Assembly (NCBI GenBank): GCA_002069125.1
Contig: MVZN01000012.1
Span: 1 to 63,519 of the forward strand
Length of the DNA stretch: 63,519 nt
Source: Spirochaetes bacterium ADurb.BinA120
GTDB taxonomy: Bacteria; Spirochaetota; UBA4802; UBA5368
Direction: 5' to 3'
In this document: piece by piece, positions 1-9,418 of the stretch
Position numbering within the stretch: position 1 is the stretch's first letter
Layout: every line of letters begins with the position of its first letter
Notes under the pieces: model-generated
Told to the model about the DNA's origin: nothing
Database searches by the model: none
What the model saw: only the letters and a program-made list of their open reading frames with translations
Made by a program: the position numbers and the translations under genes

Positions 1-554
1 ATCTCGTCGACATTGAACGAGTCGAATTGTCGGTCCAGATGGACCGGCTTCAAATCGCGGTCCAGCACGCACACGACCGAATCGAAATCGAAAAACTGCA
101 TCTCGAGCGCCACCACCCCGTAGACCTCGTAGATGACGATGCCGTCGCAGCCGTTGTCGGCCAGTATCCTTTTAAGCGCCGCCTCGTTCGCGCGGACGTA
201 CCCGTTAACGACGCCCTCGGCCTTGTATTTTAAAAAGCGGCCGTCGCCGTCCACCTGGTAAAAGCGATCGTCCTGTCCCCTGTAGGCGCACACGCCCTCG
301 TCGCAGGAGGAGAGTACCGAAAGCCTTTTCGTCTGCTTAGCCGCCGCGAGCCAGTTGGCGAGGTTTTTAGCCACCTCCTCCCTCTCTATCCGGCCGCTTT
401 GCGAAAGGCGGAGCACCACGCACGCGCTTTTCATCTTTCCAAGAGCGCTTGCGCTCGACATCTCCTTCGACACCGAATAGGTCGAGCACGATGTCAATGC
501 CGCCGCAATCGCCATCAGTCCGGCGAAACGCCCGAGCATCCCCAAAGTCCTCAT
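1..554 (-). CDS. Putative lipoprotein, 3' end outside the window (partial)
   Basis: The minus-strand frame runs open from an ATG at 554 to the window edge, giving 184 visible residues. It begins with a basic and then hydrophobic segment ending in a lipobox LTSC with Cys23, so it is likely a lipid-anchored envelope protein. The mature part contains several Cys, and the phrases DRFYQVDGDG and ADNGCDGIVIYEVYG. I recognise no family. A strong ribosome site (GGAGG then AGGGGGG) precedes the ATG. It follows iorB by 36 bases on the same strand, so it may be the distal gene of the paaK-ACT-iorAB operon, although a role there is not evident. The function is unknown; the frame and the lipoprotein signal are the secure parts. 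Confidence 0.75.
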   Translation of the reverse strand, partial: MRTLGMLGRFAGLMAIAAALTSCSTYSVSKEMSSASALGKMKSACVVLRLSQSGRIEREEVAKNLANWLAAAKQTKRLSVLSSCDEGVCAYRGQDDRFYQVDGDGRFLKYKAEGVVNGYVRANEAALKRILADNGCDGIVIYEVYGVVALEMQFFDFDSVVCVLDRDLKPVHLDRQFDSFNVDE

Positions 555-590
555 ACGCCCCCCCTAATCCTCCGCCGCGAGCGGCCGCAA

Positions 591-1163
591 TCAGGCGACC
601 AGCCCCTTCCCCAGGGCGAACGCCTTGAGGTTCATGTCGACAAATTTCTCCTTTACGAGCGCGCGGATGGCGCTTGCCCACTCCTCATCCGAAAACTCCA
701 GGTAATTGGAGAGCGCGCCGAGCATCACTATATTCAGCGCCTTCGCGCTTCCCGCCTCCCTAAGCGCCGCCTTTGTGTCCAGCACAAGATGCTTCCCGAC
801 GTTCGCCTTCAGCCAGTCCTCTATGTCGGAGGGATATTTCTCCAGCCCAGCCTCCACGGGCGCGGGATCGATCTTCTCGCGATTTACTATAATCATGCCG
901 TCGCTTTTAAGGTATTCCAGCTTCCGCATGGTCTCCAACAGCTCCAGACACACGACGAAGTCGGCCGTTCCCTTCTCGATAAGCGGCGAATAGACCTTTT
1001 TGCCGTATCTCACGTGGCAGTCTACGCTTCCGCCGCGCTGGGCCATTCCGTGCACCTCCGACTCCTTGACATCGTACCCGGCGGCCATGGCCGCCTCCAT
1101 CAGTATCTTGCTGGCGAGTATTACCCCCTGACCGCCGACCCCGGCGAAAATCACGTTTTTCAT
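591..1163 (-). CDS. iorB: Indolepyruvate:ferredoxin oxidoreductase, beta subunit
   Basis: This 190-residue protein is the gamma-domain (POR_N/gamma type) subunit of the cytoplasmic 2-oxoacid oxidoreductase that converts arylpyruvates and CoA to arylacetyl-CoA, CO2 and reduced ferredoxin. The GVGGQG motif at residues 8-13 and the SEVHGMAQRGGSV stretch at about 35-47 are typical of the subunit, and the length fits the family. It starts 7 bases after the iorA stop, so the two subunits are surely cotranscribed. Arylpyruvates come from transamination of Phe, Tyr and Trp, which fits the neighbouring arylacetate-CoA ligase. Nothing in this subunit replaces the iron-sulfur domain missing from its partner. 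Confidence 0.93.
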   Translation of the reverse strand: MKNVIFAGVGGQGVILASKILMEAAMAAGYDVKESEVHGMAQRGGSVDCHVRYGKKVYSPLIEKGTADFVVCLELLETMRKLEYLKSDGMIIVNREKIDPAPVEAGLEKYPSDIEDWLKANVGKHLVLDTKAALREAGSAKALNIVMLGALSNYLEFSDEEWASAIRALVKEKFVDMNLKAFALGKGLVA

Positions 1164-1170
1164 AGCGGCC

Positions 1171-2724
1171 TCACTTGGTCAAAATACATTTTCTGGAGGA
1201 GATGATCACCGATGGCTCGCGCGCCTCCAGCTCCTCGCGCAGGACATTTTCGAACTCAAGCATGTTCTTCGGATCGACCTTCCGCACGCGCCTCACGCCG
1301 ACCGCCCTGCACAGCATCTCCAGATCGAGCTCGTGCGTTTCCTCGCCCATAAGCGTAACCCCGGTTGCGGGGTTGTCCTGGTGGCCCGTCATGGCCGTCA
1401 CCCGGTTGTCGAGGATGAGCACCGTGCCGGTCCCCCTGTTGTAGACCTGGTCTATGAGCGGGGTGATTCCGGAATGAATAAAGGTCGAGTCGCCGATCAC
1501 CGCGACCGATTTCCCGGCCATCTCCGGCCTGGCCTTTTCGAAGCCCGTGTGCATGCCTATGCTCGCCCCCATGCACCCCTGGCTATGCATGGCGGAATAT
1601 GGAGGAAGCACCGCGAGCGTGTAGCAGCCGATATCGCCGTTTACGACCACATCGAGCTTTTTAAGCACCTCGAACACATAACCGTGGGGACAGCCCTTGC
1701 AGAGCGCCGGCGGCCTGCCGGGTATCTTCGAGGAATAGGCCGGGATGTCGCTCGCAGGGCGCTTTTTATTGAGCGCCATGTCCACAATCTCCGGCGTCAG
1801 CTCGCCCAATATCGGGATGAGCTCCTTGCCGGTTACGCTGTAGCCCAGCGCCCGGACATGGTCCTCTATGAACGGATCGAGCTCCTCGACCACGTAGAGC
1901 TCTTCCACGCCCTCGGCGAATTCGCGTATCACCCTGTCGGGCAGCGGCCATATAAAGCCAATTTTCAAAACGGAATCGTCCGGGCAGACCTCCTTTACGT
2001 ACTGGTAGGCCACGCCGTTGGCTATGATGCCGCGTTTTTTGCTCTTCCATTCGATCGCGTTAAGCGGAGAGTTTTCGGAAAACTCCTTCAACTTCGGCAT
2101 CTGCTCCTCTATGAAGCGATGGCGCGGGCGGGCGTGGGCCGGGATCATCACGTACTTCTGGGGATTCCGCTCGAAGGGCCTGGGCTCCACCTCCGTCCGC
2201 TCGCCAAGCTCGACCACGCCCTGCGAATGCGCTATGCGGGTGGTAATGCGCACTATAACGGGGCGGTCGAAGCGCTCGGATATGTCGAAGGCAAGTTTCG
2301 TATATTCCCTGGCTTCGGCCGGGCTGGTCGGCTCTATCATGGGCACCTTGGCCGCGCGGGCGTAATGCCGGTTGTCCTGCTCGTTCTGGGAGCTCCATGC
2401 CCCTGGGTCGTCGGCGTTGATGATTACGAAGCCGCCGTTGGCCCCCGTATAAGAGAAGGTAAAAAGCGGATCGGCCGCGACGTTCAGACCCACGTGCTTC
2501 ATGGCCGCCATGGAGCGGGCCCCCGCAACGGAGGCCCCGGCCACCACCTCGAGCGCCACCTTCTCGTTGGGCGACCACTGGGCGTATATCTCACGGTAAT
2601 CCGCGGCGATCGCCTCGAGGATCTCGGTGCTCGGCGTTCCCGGGTAAGCGGCCGCAACCCGGCAGCCGGCCTCCCAGGCGCCGCGGGCTATGGCCTCGTT
2701 CCCCAGCATAACCTTCTTTGGCAT
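1171..2724 (-). CDS. iorA: Indolepyruvate:ferredoxin oxidoreductase, alpha subunit without ferredoxin domain
   Basis: This 517-residue subunit carries the pyrimidine-binding domain (YPGTPSTEI at 27-35), the transketolase-like linker and the TPP/Mg-binding domain (LCKGCPHG at 341-348, GDIGCYTL at 363-370, GDSTFIHSG at 411-419). It decarboxylates arylpyruvate on TPP. Canonical IorA is about 600-650 residues and ends in a domain with two [4Fe-4S] clusters. Here the protein stops just after RKCILTK, at the border of that domain, and iorB begins 7 bases later, so there is no room for a frameshifted remnant. Electron transfer must then use another protein or another route. It lies directly downstream of the ACT gene (3-base gap). 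Family assignment is firm; the electron route is inference. Confidence 0.93.
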   Translation of the reverse strand: MPKKVMLGNEAIARGAWEAGCRVAAAYPGTPSTEILEAIAADYREIYAQWSPNEKVALEVVAGASVAGARSMAAMKHVGLNVAADPLFTFSYTGANGGFVIINADDPGAWSSQNEQDNRHYARAAKVPMIEPTSPAEAREYTKLAFDISERFDRPVIVRITTRIAHSQGVVELGERTEVEPRPFERNPQKYVMIPAHARPRHRFIEEQMPKLKEFSENSPLNAIEWKSKKRGIIANGVAYQYVKEVCPDDSVLKIGFIWPLPDRVIREFAEGVEELYVVEELDPFIEDHVRALGYSVTGKELIPILGELTPEIVDMALNKKRPASDIPAYSSKIPGRPPALCKGCPHGYVFEVLKKLDVVVNGDIGCYTLAVLPPYSAMHSQGCMGASIGMHTGFEKARPEMAGKSVAVIGDSTFIHSGITPLIDQVYNRGTGTVLILDNRVTAMTGHQDNPATGVTLMGEETHELDLEMLCRAVGVRRVRKVDPKNMLEFENVLREELEAREPSVIISSRKCILTK

Positions 2725-2727
2725 TGG

Positions 2728-3159
2728 TCATTCTCCGATAATGTCTATTTTATTTACTATCCGGTATCCCTCGCCGGCCAACGCCTTCTTGGCCGCCTCG
2801 ATGTCATCAAATCTGAAGATCATCACGGCCTTGTCATTTCTTTTTTCGGTGAACGCGTACATATATTCAATATTCAACCTGTGCCGTGAAAAGGCGTCGA
2901 GGGCCTTTTCCAGCGCGCCGGGCTCGTCGGATATCTCGATCGCCAGCACCTCCGTGGTGGAACAGGTAAAGTGGTTCTCGCGAAGCGCCACTACCGCCCC
3001 GTCCGGGTTGTTTACGATCATCCGGACAATCCCGAAATCCGCGAGCTCCGCGATGGTGAGGGTTCGTATGTTGACGTTCTTTTCGGCAAGCACCTTCAGC
3101 GCGCTCTGAAGCCTGCCCGGCTTATTTTCGAGAAAAAGTGAAAGTTGAGTGATATTCAT
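2728..3159 (-). CDS. Tandem ACT-domain protein
   Basis: This 143-residue protein consists of two ACT-like beta-alpha-beta modules, residues 1-70 (LENKPGRLQSALKVLAEKNV) and 72-143 (ISDEPGALEKALDAFSRHRL). ACT domains bind small ligands, often amino acids, and regulate neighbouring enzymes. Stand-alone tandem ACT proteins of this type are commonly encoded next to arylacetate-CoA ligase and iorAB, as here. The gene lies 42 bases after paaK and 3 bases before iorA. An aromatic amino acid or arylacetate sensor is a reasonable inference, but no ligand can be read from the sequence. A paralogue at 53583-54011 sits in the same position relative to a second paaK. Confidence 0.88.
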   Translation of the reverse strand: MNITQLSLFLENKPGRLQSALKVLAEKNVNIRTLTIAELADFGIVRMIVNNPDGAVVALRENHFTCSTTEVLAIEISDEPGALEKALDAFSRHRLNIEYMYAFTEKRNDKAVMIFRFDDIEAAKKALAGEGYRIVNKIDIIGE

Positions 3160-3201
3160 GACCGCCTCCGTTATATGTGATGACCCCCGGGAGCCGCGGG
3201 C

Positions 3202-4506
3202 CTATTTCAGTTTCCGCCTGTCCACCACCCGAACGGCCTTCCCCTCGCTGCGCGCCAGCGTCTTCGGCTCCACCAGCGTTATCTTGGCCGAAATGCCGAG
3301 TACGCTCTGCATTCTCTGCTTGATGCGCGAGGAGAGCCGGTCCATCTCCTTCAACTCGTCCGAGAATATTCTTTCGTTCACCTCGACCATCACCTCTATG
3401 TCGTCCATCGCCCCCTTGCGGTCCACGATGATCTGATAGTGCGGCTCCGTCTCCTCCGCCTCCATCAGCACGGCCTCTATCTGCGTCGGAAATACGTTTA
3501 CGCCGCGGATGATGAGCATGTCGTCGGAGCGCCCTGTCACCTTTTCCATCTTGACCAGAGTGCGCCCGCAGGAGCACGGAGTTCTATACAGGCGGCTGAT
3601 GTCGCGCGATCGGTAGCGTATTATCGGGCAGGCCTCCTTTGTAAGCGAGGTATAGACGATCTCGCCCTTTTCGCCCTCCGGCAGCACCTCGCCGCTTTCG
3701 GGGTCGATGATCTCAACATAGAAGTGGTCCTCGAAGACATGCAGTCCCGATTTGGCGCTGCACTCGCACGAAACGCCCGGCCCTATCACCTCCGAAAGGC
3801 CGTATATGTCATAGGCGTCTATCCCCATGCGCCTCTCGATCTCGGAGCGCATCTGCTCGGTCCACGGCTCTGCGCCGAAGATTCCGGCCTTCAGTTTCGT
3901 CTTCCTGAAATCGTAATCGGGCCTGTTCTTTTCGACGTAGTCGGCCATGTTTATGGCATAGCTCGGGGTGCAGGCGAGTATGGTGGTGCCGAAGTCCTTA
4001 ATGAGCATAAGCTGCCGCTCCGTGTTTCCGCCGGATATGGGGATCACCGTCGCCCCTATCTTCTCGGCCCCGTAATGCGCGCCGAGGCCCCCGGTAAAGA
4101 GCCCGTAACCGTACGCCACCTGAAGCACGTCCTTCGAGGAACCGCCGGCGCACGCGATGGTGCGGGCCATCACCTCGGACCAGATTTCGATATCGTTTTT
4201 TGTATAGCCGGCCACGGTCGCGTTTCCGGTGGTCCCGGAGGAGGAGTGTATGCGGACGACCTTCTCCATCGGCACAGCGAAGAGCTCGAAGGGGTATGCG
4301 TCGCGCATGTCCTGCTTCATGAGAAACGGCGCCCGGCGCAGGTCGTCGAGCGTCTTTATCTGCTCGGGCCTGAAGCCGGCCGCGTCGAATGACTTTCTGT
4401 AAAAAGGGACATTGTCGTAGGCATGCTTAAGCGACCATTTAAGCCGCTCGAGCTGGAGCTCCCTCAATTTGGATAATTGCATCGCTTCGAATTCTCTGTT
4501 GAACAT
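3202..4506 (-). CDS. paaK: Phenylacetate-CoA ligase family protein (copy 1)
   Basis: This 434-residue AMP-forming ligase activates arylacetates (phenylacetate, indoleacetate or similar) to CoA thioesters. It shows the P-loop [15 protein letters not shown] at 88-102, [11 protein letters not shown] near 230-240, a [15 protein letters not shown] segment, the Cys-rich PCSCGRTL loop and the C-terminal [15 protein letters not shown] motif. Length matches the family (about 430). It is the first gene of the minus-strand run paaK, ACT, iorA, iorB. In such clusters the direction of flux is uncertain: the ligase may scavenge arylacetate, while the oxidoreductase may run oxidatively in amino acid fermentation or reductively in aromatic amino acid synthesis. 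A second copy occurs at 54024-55319. Confidence 0.92.
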   Translation of the reverse strand: MFNREFEAMQLSKLRELQLERLKWSLKHAYDNVPFYRKSFDAAGFRPEQIKTLDDLRRAPFLMKQDMRDAYPFELFAVPMEKVVRIHSSSGTTGNATVAGYTKNDIEIWSEVMARTIACAGGSSKDVLQVAYGYGLFTGGLGAHYGAEKIGATVIPISGGNTERQLMLIKDFGTTILACTPSYAINMADYVEKNRPDYDFRKTKLKAGIFGAEPWTEQMRSEIERRMGIDAYDIYGLSEVIGPGVSCECSAKSGLHVFEDHFYVEIIDPESGEVLPEGEKGEIVYTSLTKEACPIIRYRSRDISRLYRTPCSCGRTLVKMEKVTGRSDDMLIIRGVNVFPTQIEAVLMEAEETEPHYQIIVDRKGAMDDIEVMVEVNERIFSDELKEMDRLSSRIKQRMQSVLGISAKITLVEPKTLARSEGKAVRVVDRRKLK

Positions 4507-4603
4507 GGCCTGACCTCGCGCCGCCGGTAGTTATTCCACTTCCTTCGCACGCCCCGCGCGAGGACGCGCCGGGACGCTTTTCTATCGGAAAAGGAGGGAG
4601 GGT

Positions 4604-4632
4604 AACGTAGAGATTATTTAATAATTTGTCAA
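4604..4632 (-). promoter_or_regulatory. Candidate sigma-70 promoter for the paaK-ACT-iorAB operon
   Basis: On the minus strand a perfect -35 box TTGACA (complement of 4627-4632) is followed after 17 bases by TACGTT (complement of 4604-4609), a poor -10 match. It lies about 100 bases before the paaK start, in a very AT-rich stretch (about 4610-4725) that contrasts with the GC-rich surroundings and is shared with the divergent acyl-CoA synthetase gene. The rest of the 273-base gap holds no gene that I can see. Confidence 0.4.
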
Positions 4633-4779
4633 TCGAAAGTGCCCATTAATTTAAAAATATTCAATGACAACTAAAATATTTTTTAATTGAAATTAAAATC
4701 ATGTGATTTAAATTTGTATATACACTTGGTTCGCCGCCCGGGGGCGGGGACCGGCCCCATCACATTCAGGGAGTTCTCC

Positions 4780-6159
4780 ATGGACAGGTTCTTCAATCCC
4801 TCATCGGTAGCGGTCATAGGCTCGTCGAACTCACCCTTCAACCTTGGCGCGACAATCTCGAACATTCTGGGCTACCTCGGCTTCCCGGGAGAGCTATACG
4901 CCGTAAACTCGAAGGGGGAAGACGTGCACGGCTCAAGGGGCTTCAAGTCGGTATTGGACATCCCAGGGGAGGTGGATCTCGCCATCATCCTCACGCCGGC
5001 GCGGGCCACGCCCGGCGTGATTCGGGAATGCGGCGAGAAGGGAATACGCCATCTCGTTATCGAAACAGCCGAGTTCTCCGAGGCCGGCGAGGGGGGGCGG
5101 CGCCTGCAGGCTGAAATCAGCGAATACGCACGCGAATATGGAATGCGCTTTCTCGGCCCAAACTGCTTAGGGACGCTTAACGCCCACAACAGGTTCTGCT
5201 GTTTCTTCGGAATCATTCCCGGCATGTACGACGAGGTCTTCGACCGGCCCGGCGCGATCTCGTACGTCATACAGAGCGGCGGGGTCGGGGCGCTCGTCAT
5301 CGACTCCTTCCGCAAGGACATCACCAACGTCAACAAGATGGTATCCATCGGGAACAAGGAGGATGTGGACGAGGCCGACCTCATCGAGTATTTCGACGGC
5401 GACAACACCGAGGTTATCTGCCTGTATCTGGAAAACGTTAAAAACGGCAGGAAGCTCCTCGAAACGGCCCGGCGCGTAAGAAAGCCCATCCTTGTCTACA
5501 AGGTGGGACGCACCGGCGAGGGCGCAAAGGCGGCCATGTCGCACACCGCCGGAATGGCCAACAACGACATCATCTTCGAGAGCGCATGCCGCCAGACGGG
5601 GATCGTGCGCCTTAAGTCCATATCCGAGCTCTATACGCTTCCAAAAATCTTCACCGAGATGCCGCTCATGAAGGGCAGGCGCGTCGCGGTCTTCACCAAC
5701 TCCGGCGCGTTTGGCGGAATCACGGCCGACCTCATCGTAGAGGGCGGCCTGGAGATGGCGGTCTTCTCCGAGGCCACGCAGGAACGCCTGCGGTCCACGG
5801 CCAAGCTCTTCAACGTGTCCAATCCGGTCGACCTGGGTCCCACGCTTGGAAAACAGGCATTCATAGACATCTGGGACGCGATACTCTCGTCCGATACGGT
5901 CGACGGGCTCCTCGCGGTACCCAACGTATGGCAGCAGGTGGTGGTGGAGGCTATTTGCGAGCTCGGCGAAATCTGCCGGAAATACGACAAACCGGCGGCC
6001 ATCTACATCCCCAACGCCATCGAGCGCATTCTGGCCATCCGCACCGGATACAATCTGCCGGTATTCGAATCCCCCGAGGAGGCCGTAAGGGCGCTAACGG
6101 TTTCCTACGAGCACTGCCGCGCGCTCGGTAAAAAGGCTCTGGAGCCGCTGCCGGTTTAA
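4780..6159 (+). CDS. ADP-forming acyl-CoA synthetase, alpha-subunit type
   Basis: The 459-residue protein has the N-terminal CoA-binding Rossmann domain (NPSSVAVIGSS at 6-16), GPNCLG at 126-131 and the ligase domains of the succinyl-CoA-synthetase superfamily. SHTAG at 254-258 places the phosphohistidine at His255. These enzymes convert acyl-CoA, ADP and Pi to acid, CoA and ATP. The length equals a separate alpha subunit; the ATP-grasp beta subunit is not in this window. I chose the ATG at 4780 because AGGGAG lies just upstream and the family starts with this motif, not the longer upstream frame. It is divergent from the paaK-ior operon, so an arylacetyl-CoA product of Ior could be used to make ATP, as known for archaeal paralogues. 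Substrate is inference. Confidence 0.85.
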   Translation: MDRFFNPSSVAVIGSSNSPFNLGATISNILGYLGFPGELYAVNSKGEDVHGSRGFKSVLDIPGEVDLAIILTPARATPGVIRECGEKGIRHLVIETAEFSEAGEGGRRLQAEISEYAREYGMRFLGPNCLGTLNAHNRFCCFFGIIPGMYDEVFDRPGAISYVIQSGGVGALVIDSFRKDITNVNKMVSIGNKEDVDEADLIEYFDGDNTEVICLYLENVKNGRKLLETARRVRKPILVYKVGRTGEGAKAAMSHTAGMANNDIIFESACRQTGIVRLKSISELYTLPKIFTEMPLMKGRRVAVFTNSGAFGGITADLIVEGGLEMAVFSEATQERLRSTAKLFNVSNPVDLGPTLGKQAFIDIWDAILSSDTVDGLLAVPNVWQQVVVEAICELGEICRKYDKPAAIYIPNAIERILAIRTGYNLPVFESPEEAVRALTVSYEHCRALGKKALEPLPV

Positions 6160-6977
6160 AGAGCGGTCGGTGGCGCCTCCATCGCCGCCTTTCTGAGCAC
6201 ATCCGGCCTGTTGGAGAATATCCCTCCTACCCCCATCGCCATCAGGCGGCGCATCGTTTTTTCGTCATCTACGGTGTAGATATTTACAGGGATGCCGTGC
6301 GCCGCGCAATCATCCATCCACGAGGCGCTTATCTCATCTCTGGAGCAGTTGAAGGCATCCGCGCGCAGATGCTCCACGATTGCCCCGGGGGCGAGGGAGC
6401 CCGGATAAAGGCGCTTGTCGTAGAGAACCGCGGTCGCGGCGGACGGATCGATGATTTTAAGGTGCAGAAGCGCCCTCGGGTCGAAGCTGGAATACACCAC
6501 GTGGGCCTCCATCCCGCGCCGGTAAACCAGGTCCATACAGAGCTCCTCCACCCCGCCGAGCACCTGGTCCCGCACAGCTCCCGTCTTTATCTCTATATTG
6601 AGCGCTATTCGCCCGGCGCAGAGTTCCAGCGCCTCCTCGAGTGTCGGGATCCGCTCGCCCCTCGACTGCCTGAACCGATACCCGAAATCGAAGCGCTTGA
6701 GCTCGGCGAGTGTGTAATGCGCGACGCGGCCGCGGCCCCCCGTTGCGCGGTGGATGCGCTCGTTGTGCACCACCACCGGGACCCCGTCGCGCGAGAGGAG
6801 CACGTCGATCTCCGCCATGTCGACCTCCATGCCGATGGCCCCTTCAAGCGCCACCAGGGTGTTTTCCGGTAAATAGGCCGAAGCTCCGCGATGGGCTATA
6901 ACCGCGAATCCCGCGCGCGCCGGAGGATTGTAGAGAAGGCTATGATAGGGGCGTCCCATGGGCGGTCTCCCTGACAT
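6156..6977 (-). CDS. Glycerophosphodiester phosphodiesterase (GDPD family)
   Basis: This 273-residue TIM-barrel enzyme probably hydrolyses glycerophosphodiesters to glycerol 3-phosphate and an alcohol. The signature HRGASAYLPENT lies at 29-40, the metal-binding EIDVLLSRDG and VVHNERIHR segments follow at about 56-77, and EIKTG lies in the middle. The usual C-terminal VNIYTVDDEKTMRRLMAMGV segment is present. No signal peptide is evident, so it should be cytoplasmic and act in phospholipid head-group recycling. It converges with the acyl-CoA synthetase gene, overlapping its stop codon by 4 bases. An in-frame Met at residue 7 is an alternative start. Substrate range cannot be read from the sequence. 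Confidence 0.9.
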   Translation of the reverse strand: MSGRPPMGRPYHSLLYNPPARAGFAVIAHRGASAYLPENTLVALEGAIGMEVDMAEIDVLLSRDGVPVVVHNERIHRATGGRGRVAHYTLAELKRFDFGYRFRQSRGERIPTLEEALELCAGRIALNIEIKTGAVRDQVLGGVEELCMDLVYRRGMEAHVVYSSFDPRALLHLKIIDPSAATAVLYDKRLYPGSLAPGAIVEHLRADAFNCSRDEISASWMDDCAAHGIPVNIYTVDDEKTMRRLMAMGVGGIFSNRPDVLRKAAMEAPPTAL

Positions 6978-7100
6978 TACGTGATGGCTTTACTGTCGGC
7001 GGGCCGAAAAGGCTTGCAATCGAAAAAAAGGGCGATAAGCTGCGTTTTGTCCGAAACCGGGCGCGCTTAGCACGCCAACATCACGAGGAGGTACAGACAG

Positions 7101-7598
7101 GTGACCGCCGAAGACATCATCCGCCATCTCGGCCTGAAGCCCCACCCCGAGGGGGGCCACTACGCGGAGACCTATCGTTCGAAGGAGTATATGGCGGCGG
7201 AACACCTGCCGCCTCGCTACGGCTCCGACCGCGCGTTCGGCACGGCCATCTACTATCTGCTCACCCCCGGGGCCTTTTCGGCCATGCACCGGCTGGCGGG
7301 CGACGAGATATTTCATTTTTATCTGGGCGATCCGGTCGAGATGCTCAACCTCTATCTCGACGGCTCCGCACGGTCCCTGCTTCTGGGAAACGACCTCGAG
7401 GCGGGGATGAGCCCTCAGGCTGTGGTCCCGGCCGGCGTGTGGCAGGGCGCGCGCCTGGTCCCAGGGGGGAGGTATGCGCTTCTCGGAACCACTGTCGCTC
7501 CCGGATTCGATTTCGCCGATTTCGAGCTTGGAGACCGCCCACGGCTCGCCGCAAGCCACCCAGCGCACGCGCCTCTCATCGCCGCGCTCACCCGATGA
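7101..7598 (+). CDS. Cupin_5 (DUF985) family protein
   Basis: This 165-residue protein matches the DUF985/cupin_5 family: an N-terminal LGLKPHPEGGHYAETYRS segment, the STAMHR-like phrase FSAMHRLAGDEIFHFYLGD, and a second half with VPAGVWQGARL and APGFDFADFELG. These are single-domain double-stranded beta-helix proteins whose conserved His residues suggest metal or ligand binding. No reaction is established for most members. It has an AGGAGG ribosome site upstream and stands alone between two minus-strand genes, converging on the chemotaxis receptor with a 10-base gap. Confidence 0.87.
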   Translation: MTAEDIIRHLGLKPHPEGGHYAETYRSKEYMAAEHLPPRYGSDRAFGTAIYYLLTPGAFSAMHRLAGDEIFHFYLGDPVEMLNLYLDGSARSLLLGNDLEAGMSPQAVVPAGVWQGARLVPGGRYALLGTTVAPGFDFADFELGDRPRLAASHPAHAPLIAALTR

Positions 7599-7608
7599 GC
7601 GCGTCTCC

Positions 7609-9174
7609 TCAGCCCTCGGACTCCAGAACCTGCTTTTTTAGCATGTCCGCGACAAGCTCCACGTTCTGAGCGCTTCTGGCAAGGCGCTCGGCGCCCGAGG
7701 CGTAGGACTGTGTGAGCTCGTTCACGTTCGCTACCGAACGAACGATCTCGGTGACGGCCACCTTCTGCTCTTCGGTGCTGTTTTTTATCTCGTCCGAACG
7801 CCGTTTAACATTGGCCGCCTCGGTGTTGACGCTCCTGTTTATGTTCTGCTGCTCCTTCATCTGCTCCGTCAGCGATTCCATCATGGAGCTTATCGTGTTC
7901 ACTCCCTCTATTATGCTCCGTATCACGTCCACCGTTTGATCGACGCTCTGCATCCCCTTTCCGATCTCGCTGTTGTTGCCCTTTATCAAGCGGTCGATCT
8001 CCTTGAGGCTTTCCGCCGTCCTGTCCGCAAGCTTAGATATCTCGTCGGCCACCACGGCGAATCCCCTTCCGGCCTCGCCGGCGCGCGCGGCCTCTATGGT
8101 CGCGTTGAGCGAGAGAAGATTGATCTGGTCGGATATGCCGTTTATTATCTCGACGATGCCGGTCATCTCCCTGGAGCTCTCCCCTATCTTCTGCATGCTG
8201 CCGCTCATTCCGCCAAGCGAGCGGTCCCCCTCCCGGGCGTTGGCGGCGATGGTGCCGGTAAGCGTTACGGCCTCCGAGATGTCCGTCCCCATGGAATCTA
8301 TGGTCCCGGAGAGCTCGTCCATCTTCGAGACCAGCGCCGAAAGGCTCTGGAACTGCTCGCCCGCGCGTATCGCGATCTGGTCTACGCCCGCCGACACCTC
8401 CTCTATCGTGGCCATTATCTCCTCTGCCGAGGCCGCCTGGTTCTGCGAGTACTCGGAAAACGATGTCGACGTCGAAGAGAGCTCCTCGACCGAATCGGCG
8501 AGGCGCTGTGAGGTTTCCCTTACGGAGCCCAGAAGGCCCCCGATCTTCGCGTAGCTGTCGTCACTTCGCTTGCGCTCCTCGTCGGATTTCGTTATGGCCT
8601 GCTCGGTGATGCGAAGCACCAGGTAGGAGAGGATGAATGTGAAGATTATCACGAAGCCGCTGTCCACCATGCCCACCTTCGCCGCCTTCAGGCTGATGGG
8701 GTCGAGCCTGTCCTTTACCAAAAAAAAGAAGCTTATGTCGCTGATGAAAAAAAGCGCCGTGAATCCGAAGATCCACTTTCGTTCGCAGAATAGCATGGAC
8801 TGCACGATGAGAGCTATCATGAAGTAGATGAAGGTGGTATAGCCCGCGTAGGCGTCGCGGTTCACCTTGGCGAAAAGCCCCGCCGTTACGGCGACGGAGG
8901 CCACAGCCGTAATGAGATTGGCCGCTCCGTGGTAGCGGCCGGTTTTAAGAAGCAGGAGGGACACGGCGGCGGCCGCGGCCACGGTGAATATGACCGCGTT
9001 CGCCTGAAACTGGATTTCCGGCAGTATCAACAAAAACACGCCCGAAAGCGCGAACATCAGAATGCCGATCGTAAGGGTATAATACATCAGCGTCTGCGCC
9101 TTGCGCTGTATAAGAAACGGCGCGTTCGCGTATTTTAAAAGGAAGAACCGCTTTAGGAGGCTTTCGTCGGCCAT
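7609..9174 (-). CDS. Methyl-accepting chemotaxis protein with polytopic membrane domain
   Basis: The 521-residue receptor starts with about six hydrophobic helices (residues 30-200) and not with the common two-helix periplasmic sensor. It continues with a long coiled-coil signalling domain. The hairpin tip [20 protein letters not shown] and [14 protein letters not shown] lies at about 350-385. It should sense a signal in or near the membrane and control CheA/CheW. No linker HAMP is obvious; the membrane domain runs almost directly into the signalling helix. No che genes are nearby. The gap of 244 bases upstream (9175-9418) separates it from the divergent HAD gene and shows no clear promoter. 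Confidence 0.92.
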   Translation of the reverse strand: MADESLLKRFFLLKYANAPFLIQRKAQTLMYYTLTIGILMFALSGVFLLILPEIQFQANAVIFTVAAAAAVSLLLLKTGRYHGAANLITAVASVAVTAGLFAKVNRDAYAGYTTFIYFMIALIVQSMLFCERKWIFGFTALFFISDISFFFLVKDRLDPISLKAAKVGMVDSGFVIIFTFILSYLVLRITEQAITKSDEERKRSDDSYAKIGGLLGSVRETSQRLADSVEELSSTSTSFSEYSQNQAASAEEIMATIEEVSAGVDQIAIRAGEQFQSLSALVSKMDELSGTIDSMGTDISEAVTLTGTIAANAREGDRSLGGMSGSMQKIGESSREMTGIVEIINGISDQINLLSLNATIEAARAGEAGRGFAVVADEISKLADRTAESLKEIDRLIKGNNSEIGKGMQSVDQTVDVIRSIIEGVNTISSMMESLTEQMKEQQNINRSVNTEAANVKRRSDEIKNSTEEQKVAVTEIVRSVANVNELTQSYASGAERLARSAQNVELVADMLKKQVLESEG

Positions 9175-9418
9175 CGGCTGACCCCTTGTTTAAATGGAAT
9201 GCGCGTATTTGGACTTCACTCCGTGCGACGAACCGTTTGCTATAACGATTATGCCTAACCGAAAACAGCGCGCCTGTCAATCTGAATTGAGGTTCCCGTA
9301 CGGTTAATTTTATTAGCCGGCGCCTACTCCTCCGAGTACGATTGGTGGCCGTGTCAAACCGGCGGCGCGGCGCAAATAGTGCTTTACACACCGCCTTCAC
9401 ACGGGGAGCCTCGCGCCA

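Noticed and set aside
1333-2889. Long open frame (518 codons) on the plus strand opposite iorA
   Set aside because: It is a high-GC shadow of iorA; its product has no domain and is rich in Arg, Gly and His, while the minus-strand frame has all enzyme motifs.
9255-9285. TTGACA upstream of the chemotaxis receptor as promoter
   Set aside because: The nearest good -10 (CATAAT) is about 21 bases away, too far for a sigma-70 promoter.
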